From CAYFWF01 sp964346815 (GTDB lineage: Bacteria; Acidobacteriota; Aminicenantia; Aminicenantales; Aminicenantaceae), in the NCBI GenBank assembly GCA_964346815.1, contig CAYFWF010000003.1:316253-380252 (forward strand): a stretch of 64,000 nucleotides of DNA, in the 5' to 3' direction. The notes beneath the pieces were generated by a model. It did not search any database and was not told the origin of the DNA. It saw only the letters and a list, made by a program, of their open reading frames with translations. The translations under genes were made by a program, and so were the position numbers. Below, one piece after another: positions 7,184-17,633 of this stretch. How positions within the stretch are numbered: position 1 is the stretch's first letter; the number at the start of each line of letters is the position of its first letter.

Positions 7184-9775
7184 ATGATGAAAGAAATAAC
7201 ACCTCCTCGATTGTTGGAAAGGATACTTCAGTATATCCTACCCAGATATGTTGGAGAAACTGCTCTAGGAGACTTCAAGGAGGAATATGAATATCTTGGG
7301 GGCATAAAAGGAAAGCCCCATGCAAATGTTTGGTATTTCATCCAAATCATAAAGTCTATTCCTGCATTCATTGGAAATTTTTTTCGGTGGGGGAGTGTGA
7401 TGTTTCAAAACTATATGAAGGTCGCTTTGAGGACAATCCGCAGGCATAAGGGTTTTTCATTCATCAATATTCTCGGCCTGGCTGTGGGAATGGCCTGCGT
7501 TATCATCATCCTGCTTTGGATTCGGTACGAGATGAGCTTCGATACGCATCATGAAAAAGCAAAGAACATTTTTAGGGTAGCTATAGGAAATGAGCCAGAA
7601 GGTAAAACCGGCCAGAGAAAGCTGGTCGTCACTCCGCCAGCACTGTCTCCGGCTTTGCTGGCAGATTTTCCCGAAATAAGCGCTTCAGCTCGACTTTCCA
7701 GAGCTGGGGGAAAAAAACTTTTTTCTTATGGGGATAAACATTTTCTGGATTCCTGCTATGCCGTCGATCCAAGCTTTTTTGTCATTTTCACATTCGATTT
7801 TTTAGAGGGAAATGAAAGCGCCGTTTTCAGCGATCCTTATTCAATCGTGCTATCTGAGACAATGGCAAAAAAATTCTTCGGAAAACAAGATCCATTGGGT
7901 AAAGTCATCCAATTCGACCAGAAAGCCGATTTTACCGTTACAGGCATCATCAGAGATATTCCCTCGAATTCTCATTTGCAGACAGAGGTTTTTATCCCCT
8001 TCGAAACATGGGGGAAACTTTATGAGAAACCTTTAGAGCATTGGAAATACATGAGCTTTTACACCTATATTCTCCTTGATCCATATGTGGATCCCCTTAT
8101 AGTCGAAGCAAAATTCCCATTGTTCACTAGAAAACATGGGATTCCGGAAGCGAACCTCTTCCTTCAACCCCTTCTTAGCATCCATCTCCATTCCCATTAT
8201 ATCGGAGAGATCAGTCCGAACACTCACATCTCGACGTTGCTTTTACTCGGTTCGATTGCCGTGCTCATCCTGCTCATTGCTTGTATCAATTACATGAATC
8301 TTACCACAGCCAGAGCAAGTGCCCGGAGGAAGGAGGTCGGGACGCGAAAAGTGATCGGCGCCCACAGAAGCCAGATTGCCCGGCAGTTCCTGGGAGAGTC
8401 CATCATAATGGCGCTATTTTCTTTGATATTTTCCCTTTTCCTGGTCCATTTGTTTCTTCCCTTTTTCAATTCTCTGGCTGATCGGCATCTAACTTTAAAC
8501 AGCGACACCTTTCTCCAGATACTTCCTGGGATCCTCTTGTTGATCCTGTTTGTGGGCATTTTTGCGGGAAGTTATCCAGCAATCATGTTATCTACTTTTA
8601 GGCCCATAACCGTTTTAAGAGGTGGAGGAGGGAAAGGTTCTCAAAAAAAACGCTTACGGAATGTGCTTGTCGTTGTCCAGTTTTCAGTCTCTGTCATTCT
8701 TATCATAGCCACCTTCCTTGTTAAAAATCAGCTTGATTTCATAAGAGACAAAGAAATGGGATTCGATAGAGATCAAATTGTGGTGATCCCGCTGCATGAA
8801 CCTAAAATCCGTCAACATGTCGGACCTGTGCTCGAAGAATTAAAAAGGAGTCCACAGATCCTTCATGCAGCCTCATCCATGCATTTACCCAATGATGTGG
8901 GAGCGTCAACGACAATGAAATGGCCTGGAAAACCGGATGATTCGAAAGTCTGGGTCAAAGTCAGCGAAGTCGGATATGATTTTGCAGAGCTTTACGGGAT
9001 AGAAGTCGTTAAGGGAAGAAGCTTCTCGCGGGATTTTCCTTCTGATGAAAACGGTGCCTTTCTGGTCAATGAGAGTGCTGTGAAAACCATAGGCGACGAT
9101 TTTCGTCTGGGCATGGGATTGAGCCATTGGGGAAGCCCTGAGCCCTCTGGAAAGATCGTCGGAGTCATGAAAGATTTTCATCTCAATTCCCTTCATGAAG
9201 AGATCAAACCTTTGTATTTTTACCTGAATCCTGATATAGGTCAGTACTTATCCATAAAAATTCAGGGTGGAAGCATCCCAGAAACTATCATGTTTATTCG
9301 GGGGATCATGGAAAAATTCTCTCCTCATTATCCGTTCGAGTACCGCTTCTTCGATGACATATTCAACGCGGCCTATATCGAAGAGCAAAAATTGGGAGTA
9401 ATATTTGGTGTATTGGCAGCCATAGCCATCCTTATTGCTTGTATGGGAGTATTCGGGCTCTCTGCATTTTTAGCCGATCAAAAAAGAAAGGAAATCGGTA
9501 TCCGAAAAGTATTGGGAGCATCTGTGTCGAAAATCGTTTATCTGCTCTCTCGAGATCTGGTACGCCTGGCCCTCATAGCCAATATCGTCGGCTGGCCTAT
9601 CGCTTATTATGCAATGACCCGATGGCTTCAGAATTTCGCATACCGCACTCAAATCAGTCTCATGACTTTTCTCTTTGCAGCTATATTTATACTGACAGTG
9701 ACCATAGGCACAGTGAGCTACCAGGCCCTTAAGGCTGCGCTGGCCAATCCTACAGATTCTTTGCGCTATGAATAA
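7184..9775 (+). CDS. ADOP-type FtsX/MacB-like permease with prefix domain
   Basis: 863 residues. Residues 1-75 form the soluble 'permease prefix domain 2' seen in PadR-paired permeases (PPRLLERILQYILPRY..GDFKEEYEY). Then come a membrane helix at about 90-115, a MacB-like periplasmic core, a three-helix FtsX domain, a second core and a second FtsX domain. Each half carries the signature loop: KEVGTRKVIGA in the first and KEIGIRKVLGA in the second. It ends DSLRYE, like its paralogues. MacB-type permeases work as mechanotransmitters with a cytosolic ATPase on periplasmic substrates; no ATPase is encoded nearby. It follows padR and overlaps the next gene's start by 8 bases. Confidence 0.9.
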   Translation: MMKEITPPRLLERILQYILPRYVGETALGDFKEEYEYLGGIKGKPHANVWYFIQIIKSIPAFIGNFFRWGSVMFQNYMKVALRTIRRHKGFSFINILGLAVGMACVIIILLWIRYEMSFDTHHEKAKNIFRVAIGNEPEGKTGQRKLVVTPPALSPALLADFPEISASARLSRAGGKKLFSYGDKHFLDSCYAVDPSFFVIFTFDFLEGNESAVFSDPYSIVLSETMAKKFFGKQDPLGKVIQFDQKADFTVTGIIRDIPSNSHLQTEVFIPFETWGKLYEKPLEHWKYMSFYTYILLDPYVDPLIVEAKFPLFTRKHGIPEANLFLQPLLSIHLHSHYIGEISPNTHISTLLLLGSIAVLILLIACINYMNLTTARASARRKEVGTRKVIGAHRSQIARQFLGESIIMALFSLIFSLFLVHLFLPFFNSLADRHLTLNSDTFLQILPGILLLILFVGIFAGSYPAIMLSTFRPITVLRGGGGKGSQKKRLRNVLVVVQFSVSVILIIATFLVKNQLDFIRDKEMGFDRDQIVVIPLHEPKIRQHVGPVLEELKRSPQILHAASSMHLPNDVGASTTMKWPGKPDDSKVWVKVSEVGYDFAELYGIEVVKGRSFSRDFPSDENGAFLVNESAVKTIGDDFRLGMGLSHWGSPEPSGKIVGVMKDFHLNSLHEEIKPLYFYLNPDIGQYLSIKIQGGSIPETIMFIRGIMEKFSPHYPFEYRFFDDIFNAAYIEEQKLGVIFGVLAAIAILIACMGVFGLSAFLADQKRKEIGIRKVLGASVSKIVYLLSRDLVRLALIANIVGWPIAYYAMTRWLQNFAYRTQISLMTFLFAAIFILTVTIGTVSYQALKAALANPTDSLRYE

Positions 9776-11371
9776 AGAATCTAATAAAAAAAGATCAGCA
9801 ATCTTTTCAATCTTTGTAATTTGTTTATTCTATTTTAGTTCTTCATTGTTTTCTGAGATGAAATCGGAACTTCTGGTTAAATCAGCCAAAACAAAACTTT
9901 TGATAAAGGTGAACTCAGAATAATCGAGGGAATTCCATTCTTGAAGCTGTATGGCAGCTATTACGAGATGGGAGAACAAGATGGTACTCTGCTTAAAGAT
10001 AAATTTCAAAAAGTCTACAATGAATTGATTCCTTTAAAATCAAGATGGATGACAAAACTTCCGGATTCAATATTTAAAAAATTAGAAAAACTTACCCCAG
10101 TCAGCCTTATCCAGCAACTAAAAGGAATGTCAGACGGATCGGGCTTGCCCTATCCAGATTTGCTATTGGGTGCATATTTTGGAGTATTAGAACGGAGCGG
10201 CTGCTCATCTATCCTGATTAAAATTAAAGATAATAATGGTAAGAGAAGACTGGTTCATGGTCGAAACTACGATTATGGATACGGATTAGGAAAATACCCA
10301 GTAGTCATTGAATATCAACCCGATGAGGAACTTAAATACTTAACCATAGGGACAATTGCATCAGCTAGTTTAGCCGAAGGAATGAATGAAAAGGGAATAA
10401 CAGTTTCCGAAAACCTGGGCCCTGGGGATCGGAGAGATAATGAAATTCATAATACACCGGCAGATCATAAACTCAAAGAAATACTGAGAACGGCTTCATC
10501 GTTGAAAGAAGCCGAAAATATGATTGAAGGATACACTTCAGATGTAGGAAATATACTGATTATTGGAAGTGGATTTGAGAACAATGGAATTATCTATGAT
10601 GTATGCTACGACAATCTGAAAAGGAATTTTTTAAAAGAGCAGAGCTCCATTTTCGCCACAAGCGGTTATTTAAACACAGATTTGAATCCATCAATGAACT
10701 GCCCACGATATCATATTATTGATAGATACATCAAAAGCGGCAAAATCAATTCAATTGACGGCCTGATAAAAATTCTCTCAGACCCAGGAAGCATCCATGG
10801 GATAAACAATCCGAGTACCATTCATTACGTAATATTTGATCCACAACAAAAAAAGGTATATATGGCATTTCATACAAAGTTTGCAGCGTGGAGCCAATGG
10901 TTAAAATACGACTGGCAAAAAGACTCTGTTACTATTTATAAATCTGCTCGCAGTGATAAACTGAAAAACGCAGAGAGTGCTGAACTTACCGGGGTTCATA
11001 TAATAGGTGCCTACTGGCAAGGAGATCCTCAAATCCCAGAAGGACCAATTGTCAAAGCCCTTCATTTTTTTGTATCTATTAGAGAATGGCTGAAAGAAAA
11101 AAACGTTCAACAGTTATATGATTTCAGTGCCCGTGCTGCCAAGGATTTTATTTTAAAAGCAAAAGGCCAACCTGACATAAAAGCAACCATCACCAAGGGG
11201 ACAATAGCCATGTCAAATATTCGAGGATTTTGGTTTAGAGTAAGCAAAGAAGACTTGAACAAAATGGCCCCGAACATACCATATACGATCCATGTGGATA
11301 ACATAAGCTCAGTCTACAGGTGGATTATTGAAGATGGAGTAACACTCACTCGGCCGGAAAGGAAATTTTGA
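9768..11371 (+). CDS. Secreted C45-type acyltransferase/hydrolase, apparent frameshift
   Basis: The main frame gives about 475 residues of the C45 (acyl-CoA:6-aminopenicillanate acyltransferase-like) Ntn-hydrolase fold: LYGSYYEMGEQDG, then the likely self-cleavage nucleophile in ERSGCSS (Cys about 88 counting from TTG 9941) and HGRNYDYG. Family members process amide bonds after autocleavage before the Cys. No ribosome site serves TTG 9941, and coding continues upstream (DKGELRIIEGIPF) to about 9881. A signal peptide (MNKESNKKRSAIFSIFVICL, ATG 9768, overlapping the permease stop) lies in another frame. One missing A in the run at 9893-9896 would join the two. Likely co-transcribed with the PadR and permease genes. 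Confidence 0.8.
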
Positions 11372-11497
11372 TTTCAAAGGAGAAATTCTTCACCAACGAC
11401 ACGACGTTTGCGTGTAAGGTTAGGCGTCTGTGATTCATCTGTACAGGAGACGAGTTGGGAGGTGTGCCTTTATATCCGTATGGTGAATACTTTCTTC

Positions 11498-11534
11498 TGT
11501 TCGTAAAAGAACAAAAATTGTTCGAAAATGGACA
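11498..11534. promoter_or_regulatory. Tandem 16-bp activator sites (UAS pair B)
   Basis: TGTTC-GTAAAA-GAACA at 11498-11513 is a perfect dyad. TGTTC-GAAAAT-GGACA at 11519-11534 starts 21 bp later. Both lie 55 bases upstream of the sigma-54 -24 element at 11590. This is the best-conserved pair of the set. Confidence 0.6.
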
Positions 11535-11587
11535 TCTAGATATGAATGGATGTCAGGACAACTCTCAAGAAACCTCTTAAGATAAAA

Positions 11588-11604
11588 TTGGCATATATTT
11601 TGCT
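11588..11604 (+). promoter_or_regulatory. Sigma-54 promoter of permease 11814
   Basis: TTGGCA (11588-11593) and TTTGCT (11599-11604), GG and GC 10 bases apart. Transcription would begin near 11615, leaving a leader of about 200 bases that contains the REP-like element at 11684-11764. Confidence 0.65.
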
Positions 11605-11683
11605 TCTATATGCAGGGAATGAGGATGAGAGTTTTTTTCTATTACAGAAAAGCTAATATCAACGCATTAAGTAATGTGACATT

Positions 11684-11764
11684 GTCATGGCGAGAGACCA
11701 AAGGTCACGCGGCCATCTCGTCAGAAAAAAGAGATCGTCACGTCGCCGCACTCCTCGCGATGAC
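11684..11764. repeat. REP/MITE-like palindromic element
   Basis: About 80 bases bounded by imperfect inverted ends GTCATGGCGAG and CTCGCGATGAC (one mismatch), with an inner hairpin ATCTC/GAGAT. It belongs to the widespread 'GTCATTGCGAG' class of intergenic elements. It lies in the 442-base gap 11372-11813, which otherwise holds UAS pair B and the sigma-54 promoter. A related element lies at 17634. Confidence 0.5.
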
Positions 11765-11813
11765 CCAGAAATTAATTCGTTCATAATAATAAACAAAATT
11801 TTGGAGAGTTTGT

Positions 11814-14216
11814 GTGTTCCATAATTATTTAAAAGTTGCTCTGAGAAACATCAAAAGAAATAAAGGGCTTGCTTTCATCAATATTGCAGGTCTTGCTATA
11901 GGGATGGCTTGCTGCATTCTGATTGTCCTTTACATCCAGTTTGAGCTCAGCTTCGACAAATATCATGAAAAAACAGACAGAATTTATCTTTTAAAAAGAC
12001 ATGGTATTTATGGAGGCAAGGAACTGACATCGAATTCCAACAATGCTCTTTCGGCTGGCTTAATGAAAAAAGAATTTCCAGATATCGAAAACACAGTCAG
12101 AATCGGTTTCATCCCCGATCCAGCAGTTAAATTCAAAGAAAAAAAGTTCTATGTGGACCGGGCTCTTTTTGTAGATGAATCGTTTTTCGAAATATTTACC
12201 TATCCGATGACAAAAGGCGATCCGGATTCTGCTCTCGAAGCCCCGTTTTCCGTTGTTATCACCGAGGAGATAGCGGATAAATATTTTGGCATTGAAAATC
12301 CGATCGGAAAATCACTTCGTTTTAACAACAAGGACAATTTCACCGTGACCGGAGTGATTGAAAATGTTCCCCGAAACTCGCATCTTTTGTTCGATATGCT
12401 TTGTTCTTTTCAAACACTGTATTCCCAGCATCCCAAAGGTCATCCCTTTTTGAATGATTTTATTTCGAACACCTTTCGGACATACATCCTTCTTCAAAAA
12501 GACGCTGATCCAGGTGAACTGGAAGTTAAATTTCCTGATTTCATAGAAAAGCATGGAGGTCCAAGACTCAAATTTATCGGGAGTTCGATGGAGTACTTTC
12601 TTATGCCCCTATCCGACATCCATCTCCACACCCCATTAGGCGGAGGGAGAACAGGAATCGGAGCTATTCTTTACATATATATCTTTGCCCTTATTGCGGT
12701 CATTGTATTAGTCATTGCCTGCATTAACTTTATGAATCTTGCCACGGCACGTTCAGCAAAAAGAGCCCAGGAAGTGGGAATGAGGAAAGTGCTGGGTGCT
12801 GTAAAAGGGGAATTGGTCAAACAATTTCTCTGCGAATCATTTTTCTACAGCCTTTTCTCGCTTTGTCTTGCTGTAGGTCTGACAGAGCTTGCCCTTCCGG
12901 CAATGAGTTCAATCGCAGGGTATGAATTATCTTTCGATTTTATAAAAATGCAGTGGCTTTTTCCGGCTCTTTTAGGGATTGCCATCTTTGTCGCATTCGT
13001 TGCCGGGAGCTATCCTGCGTTTTTCCTGGCAGCGTTTCAACCAATAAGTGTTTTAAAAGGCGGGATGAGAACCGATAAGAGAAATTCTCTCCTAAGGAGT
13101 GTTCTTGTTGTCTTGCAGTTTTCCGTTTCAGTCGCTCTCATCATTGGCACATTCGTTATTGTCCGGCAGCTCAATTATATGAAAACAAAAAATCCTGGAT
13201 TCAACAAAGAACAGGTTGTTGTCCTGCCGTTTAGAGATGAGGAACTTAGAAGATCACTGAACACGTTAAAAACCGAGCTGAAAGGTCAATCGAGGATTGT
13301 AGATGTTTCCATCTCATCGGACATACCCGGTCAACATCCTCAGCTGAACTCAAAATTTCTGGAGGGTTTTCCAAAAAATCAACCTCAGCTCATGTATGAC
13401 CTAAATGTGGATGAGGATTTTATTCCGACAATGGGAATGGAGATCATTGCAGGCAGGAATTTTTCAAAAGAATTCGGCGCTGACCCAAAAGCATCTGCCA
13501 TTATCAATGAAACCGCAGCAAAGGAGTTCGGATGGGAAAATCCTGTCGGCAAAAGAATCGGAGACTACAGAGGACTAAAAACAGTTATCGGGATTGTCCG
13601 GGATTATCACCAACTGCCGGTAACTCAAGAAATTAAACCTATCTACATCAGGATCGACCCTGATGATGTGTACAATCCTTACCGGATGCTCAGTATTAGA
13701 ATTGCTCCAGGAAACATCGGCCATACGCTACAGTTCATTGAAACGAAATGGAACGAAACCTATCCCAATCATCCGTTTGACTACTTTTTCCTTGACGAAT
13801 CCTTTGGTGAACAATTCAGAGAAATCGAGCGCATAAGAAAACTTATATCCTATTTCGCAGGATTGGCGATATTCATCGCCTGTCTTGGCTTATACGGGTT
13901 AACTTCTTTTGTTACCGAACAGCGAACCAAAGAAATCGGGATAAGAAAAGTCCTCGGTGCGACTACCTCCGGAATTGTCTACATAATTTCCAGAGATCTC
14001 ACGAAAATGGTTATTTTAGCCAATGTCATCGCATGGCCTGTCGCATACTTTGTTATGAGAAGATGGCTGGCTGCATTTCCCTACCGTGAGAATATGACTT
14101 TCCTGACATTTGTATTCTCGGGTTTTATTGTCTTATCGATCGGATTGGTAACTGTCTCCTACCAGGCGATCAAGGCAGGATTGACCAATCCGGTTGATTC
14201 TTTAAAATACGAGTGA
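11814..14216 (+). CDS. ADOP-type FtsX/MacB-like permease, no prefix domain
   Basis: 800 residues starting with GTG, GGAGAG five bases upstream. It begins straight at the first membrane helix (FHNYLKVALRNIKRNKGLAF), without the soluble prefix found in PadR-paired copies. The two FtsX signatures are QEVGMRKVLGA (about 320) and KEIGIRKVLGA (about 710); the end is DSLKYE. The layout is membrane helix, periplasmic core, FtsX three-helix unit, and again. It has no PadR neighbour; control appears to be by the sigma-54 promoter and UAS pair B upstream. It would act in the inner membrane with an ATPase encoded elsewhere; substrate unknown. Confidence 0.9.
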   Translation: MFHNYLKVALRNIKRNKGLAFINIAGLAIGMACCILIVLYIQFELSFDKYHEKTDRIYLLKRHGIYGGKELTSNSNNALSAGLMKKEFPDIENTVRIGFIPDPAVKFKEKKFYVDRALFVDESFFEIFTYPMTKGDPDSALEAPFSVVITEEIADKYFGIENPIGKSLRFNNKDNFTVTGVIENVPRNSHLLFDMLCSFQTLYSQHPKGHPFLNDFISNTFRTYILLQKDADPGELEVKFPDFIEKHGGPRLKFIGSSMEYFLMPLSDIHLHTPLGGGRTGIGAILYIYIFALIAVIVLVIACINFMNLATARSAKRAQEVGMRKVLGAVKGELVKQFLCESFFYSLFSLCLAVGLTELALPAMSSIAGYELSFDFIKMQWLFPALLGIAIFVAFVAGSYPAFFLAAFQPISVLKGGMRTDKRNSLLRSVLVVLQFSVSVALIIGTFVIVRQLNYMKTKNPGFNKEQVVVLPFRDEELRRSLNTLKTELKGQSRIVDVSISSDIPGQHPQLNSKFLEGFPKNQPQLMYDLNVDEDFIPTMGMEIIAGRNFSKEFGADPKASAIINETAAKEFGWENPVGKRIGDYRGLKTVIGIVRDYHQLPVTQEIKPIYIRIDPDDVYNPYRMLSIRIAPGNIGHTLQFIETKWNETYPNHPFDYFFLDESFGEQFREIERIRKLISYFAGLAIFIACLGLYGLTSFVTEQRTKEIGIRKVLGATTSGIVYIISRDLTKMVILANVIAWPVAYFVMRRWLAAFPYRENMTFLTFVFSGFIVLSIGLVTVSYQAIKAGLTNPVDSLKYE

Positions 14217-14310
14217 GTAACAAGTTTATTTTTTTTCAGCTTGGGACAACATCGAGTTTTTAAAAAAGGTGTTGGAATGTTATAATAAAATAAAATTCAG
14301 GGAGGTTACG

Positions 14311-15150
14311 ATGAAAAGACACATGTTATTCAAAACGACACTCTTTTTCTTTTTCATAATATCTCTTTCACTCAACGGTTTTGCCAAAAAGGAAACAATC
14401 GCCAGCACCTGGGTGACCTCTCCACTAACTATGGACGGGTCCAACGACGAATGGAGCGATGATGTTTTAAATTTCGAGAAAAAAGTCGATGCGAACTACG
14501 CCTTCAGAAATGACGGTGAAAATCTCTATGTCCTTTTTATTTTCAATGACCCCAAATATTTGAGCACGATCAATGCCACAGGAATGACACTTTGGTTCAA
14601 CACAGAAGGGAAAAAGAAAAAAAATTATGGCTTAACATTCATAAAAAGCCAGGTCTCAGCCGATGCTTTCATTTCTATTTTGGAGCAGCAGAAAGGGATA
14701 CTTTCCGAAGAAGAAAAGAATAACATCCGGGCTAATCCCCGTTACTTTCTCCATAACATCAAAATCGTCGGCAAAGAAAGCAAAGCGGCATTTCAACGGG
14801 CAGACATTGAAGAATCGAATCTAGCTTTGTTCAGGTCAATGAGACAACAAAATATGGTCATGTATGAATTTGCTGTTCCTTTGAAGAGAGTGACAGAACA
14901 AGCTCATGGAATTGGAATAGAACCTGGAAAAGTTGTGAAGATCGGTTTTGAATGGGGTGGATTGACCGAAGAGATGAAAAAGACGAGAGCAGAAAGACAT
15001 CGTGTTCCCGGAACCGATCCGATGAGGAGAGGCGAATCTGCAGACTCCTGGGCAAAGAGAGCTACAGGCTATTCACAGGACTCAAGAACGGCTCAAACAT
15101 CCAAACAATATTCTTTCTGGGTGGATGTGCAATTAGCTAAGGGTCAGTAA
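14311..15150 (+). CDS. Secreted CBM9-like domain protein
   Basis: 279 residues from ATG 14311 (GGGAGG upstream; an earlier in-frame start at 14269 lacks a site). It has a signal peptide to about residue 26 (SLNGFAKKE). The body looks like a family 9-type carbohydrate-binding or DOMON-like beta-sandwich: TMDGSNDEWSDD, then FRNDGENLYVLFIFND, then MTLWFNTEG. Such domains bind sugars or serve as non-enzymatic modules in exported proteins. The tail is rich in charge (KKTRAERHRVPGTDPMRRGE). TATAAT at 14281-14286 without a good -35 may be its -10. It follows the permease by 94 bases. Fold fairly likely, ligand unknown. Confidence 0.7.
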   Translation: MKRHMLFKTTLFFFFIISLSLNGFAKKETIASTWVTSPLTMDGSNDEWSDDVLNFEKKVDANYAFRNDGENLYVLFIFNDPKYLSTINATGMTLWFNTEGKKKKNYGLTFIKSQVSADAFISILEQQKGILSEEEKNNIRANPRYFLHNIKIVGKESKAAFQRADIEESNLALFRSMRQQNMVMYEFAVPLKRVTEQAHGIGIEPGKVVKIGFEWGGLTEEMKKTRAERHRVPGTDPMRRGESADSWAKRATGYSQDSRTAQTSKQYSFWVDVQLAKGQ

Positions 15151-15253
15151 ATCAAATTTTTTTTAATTCTTTTAAACAAGCATGACCTGATACGTCAGTC
15201 ATCTTTCGAGGACAAAGAAACAGCGATTACACATAAAATACCCTGATAAATAT

Positions 15254-15269
15254 GGGCACATCCATTGCT
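15254..15269 (+). promoter_or_regulatory. Sigma-54 promoter of the VWFA gene
   Basis: GGGCAC followed by ATTGCT, with GG (15255-15256) and GC (15267-15268) 10 bases apart and one mismatch to TTGGCAC. Start near 15280. Only a half site (GGACA at 15210-15214) of the activator motif lies upstream. Confidence 0.5.
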
Positions 15270-15358
15270 AATAGAGAATGCTATGGAATCATTAAAACAA
15301 TTGAGAAAGAAAAATTATAACGTGTTATAATAAAACAAAAAATATTTAGGTGGTCAGC

Positions 15359-17566
15359 ATGAGGAAAGCAACTTTTCTTATCCTGTTTTCTTTAACTTCG
15401 ATGGTTCTCTTTTGTTTCACCTATGTGCGGGGAATCCAGCAGGAACAACCCCAACAGGAAAGGCATGAAGTGGAAGTGCGGCTTGTCTTGGTTGACGTGC
15501 TGGTCACCAAGGATGGCCAATTCGTCACGGATCTAACCAAAGAAGATTTTGAAATTTTCGAAGACGGTAAAAAGGTTCCGATCAATTCATTCGAGCTCAT
15601 AAGCTTCGAAGAAACAGAATTAGTGACTCCAGAAGAAAAGCCAGAAGGAGAGATTCAGGCAGGCATACACAAAAAACAGCTTGTGGTGGTGTTTGATGGA
15701 GTGTGCTCCTGGCAGAGAAACCTGGAGGAAGGGTCGAGAAAGATCGTTGACCAGCTCGTTTCTCTGACAAAACTGGGCAATGAAGTGATGATCCTTCAGT
15801 TGAGCGAGCAGAAGGGTCTGCAGGTCCTTCAACCTTTCACCACCAATGAAGAACTGCTGAGGAAGGCTATCCTGATGGCTTCTGCAAACATTTGGCTGGA
15901 CAAATCCGCAGATGCTTTAAAAATGTGGGAGGAAGTGGGGGTTGAAGTGGATGAAGATATGGGTATGCTCGAAAGATACGATGAGCGTCTCCATCCGGTA
16001 TTGGAAGAGGAATATCTCTTTTTGCAGAAAAGAAGATTTGCAAAAACAGTAGGCGGAATTTTCTCAGCGGTAAACATGATAAAAGATCTGCCAGGGAGAA
16101 AGTCGATCATTCTTGTCAGCGACGGCTTTCCGGATCTCACCTCCAAAACTCTGGACAGCAAGGTGGATGAAGCCACCCCGGAGAGAACGGGGAGCAGAGC
16201 CCGCACACCCCACTTAGACATGAGAAGAAACGTGGGAGCCATTCATACATTCGATCCCTTCAACATTCTGGAAAGAAAAAAGCTTCTGACAGGTGAGGAG
16301 ATAATCCGGGAGTTGATCAATTATGCCAATACTCAGAATATATCCATATATTCTTTGGATCCTGATACATTCACCAGATATTTCATTACCACCACCGCAG
16401 AATTTGGGGCCAAGGAACGGATGTCGCCTCTTGAGTTCCGGCTGGATGATAAAATCAAACGCATACAAAATTTGACCTGGCTCTCTGAAGACACAGGCGC
16501 GGTCTCTCTAAAAGGAGCCCAAAAATACGACCGGTTTTATGATGTTATAAGCACGGATCTGAATTACTATTATGAACTGAGTTTTTACCCCAGAAAAGTG
16601 GAGGCCGATAACGAGTACCACAAGATAAAAGTGGAAGTGAACCGTCCTGGTGTCGAGGTGCGCTTCAGAAAAGGCTACATGGATTATTCCGAGAGCGAGA
16701 AAGAGAAAATCCTTCTCGTTTCTGCATTTCATAATCCTGCATTGTTCAAGCAACTGCCTTTCGAAGCCGAATTTGTTCCCTTTCATAAAGACTCGAAGAC
16801 CTACGTGCCCTGGATGAATATCGCTCTCCCGACTAAAGAATTATTTTTAGACAGGATGATCGAGCAAGGTTCCAAGACATTTAAGCTCAATGTCTGGGTG
16901 AAAGACAAATCAAAAGGGGAGAGAGCTTTTGGAGGGCAGATCGATCTTCCTTTCAACCTGGATCCCTCTTTCATGGATGTCCTGAAAACCACAGATTACC
17001 TCTGTTTTCACTACAAAGGACCAGAGATCAAATTCGGCGAGAAGGAATATGAAATCATTTTTGCTCTTTACGATGACCAGGTGGAAGAAATCGGAACTTG
17101 GGAATCATCCCTTTCCTTGCCGGAATTTAAGGATGATGAAAAGGGCACCATCATCAATTGTACCCTGGGACTGATCAGTCCGAATCCTAAAAAAGCGAAA
17201 AAATCCTTTTCTCTTTCTCAACAGGATGGAAGCCTTGAATATGGCGAAATCAGGCTTTATCCGGCTGTAGCCAACAGATTCCAGCGGATGCAGGATGCTT
17301 CCATTTTTCTCCAGATTTATCTTACACAGGGAAAAACAGAGATCAGCCCTAAATTTATCGTATCAGGAGAAGACAGACTGACCCAGCGGATACCTGCGGA
17401 ACTAGCTGCTGAGGAGTGGAATAAAAAATCAAACGTGTGGAAAGGGCTCTTTAACCTCCAGTTGAGGAATGTGATTTATGGAGAATACACTTTAACGGTA
17501 GAAATCCCTGATTCCCAGGGAACAGTCCTAAAAAAGGAAGTAATCCTGACCAAACTTCGCTATTAA
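15359..17566 (+). CDS. VWFA-related acidobacterial-type exported protein
   Basis: 735 residues from ATG 15359, AGGTGG five bases upstream. Signal peptide about 1-25. Residues 35-80 show the typical opening of VWFA-related acidobacterial proteins (VDVLVTKDGQFVTDLTKEDF..EDGKKVPI). The VWA fold follows (KQLVVVFDG with a degenerate MIDAS, later SIILVSDGFPDL), then a long C-terminal half of beta-rich sequence with RFRKGYMDYSE. VWA domains mediate metal-dependent protein contacts; here the site is partly lost, so adhesion or scaffolding without metal is possible. Placed in the periplasm or outer surface by its signal. It precedes the GWxTD operon and has its own sigma-54-like promoter. Confidence 0.85.
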   Translation: MRKATFLILFSLTSMVLFCFTYVRGIQQEQPQQERHEVEVRLVLVDVLVTKDGQFVTDLTKEDFEIFEDGKKVPINSFELISFEETELVTPEEKPEGEIQAGIHKKQLVVVFDGVCSWQRNLEEGSRKIVDQLVSLTKLGNEVMILQLSEQKGLQVLQPFTTNEELLRKAILMASANIWLDKSADALKMWEEVGVEVDEDMGMLERYDERLHPVLEEEYLFLQKRRFAKTVGGIFSAVNMIKDLPGRKSIILVSDGFPDLTSKTLDSKVDEATPERTGSRARTPHLDMRRNVGAIHTFDPFNILERKKLLTGEEIIRELINYANTQNISIYSLDPDTFTRYFITTTAEFGAKERMSPLEFRLDDKIKRIQNLTWLSEDTGAVSLKGAQKYDRFYDVISTDLNYYYELSFYPRKVEADNEYHKIKVEVNRPGVEVRFRKGYMDYSESEKEKILLVSAFHNPALFKQLPFEAEFVPFHKDSKTYVPWMNIALPTKELFLDRMIEQGSKTFKLNVWVKDKSKGERAFGGQIDLPFNLDPSFMDVLKTTDYLCFHYKGPEIKFGEKEYEIIFALYDDQVEEIGTWESSLSLPEFKDDEKGTIINCTLGLISPNPKKAKKSFSLSQQDGSLEYGEIRLYPAVANRFQRMQDASIFLQIYLTQGKTEISPKFIVSGEDRLTQRIPAELAAEEWNKKSNVWKGLFNLQLRNVIYGEYTLTVEIPDSQGTVLKKEVILTKLRY

Positions 17567-17633
17567 TAAAAATTTGACGATTATTAATACAAGATTAACG
17601 GGTGTTACCTAGATAGAATGATCTTTTTAAATT

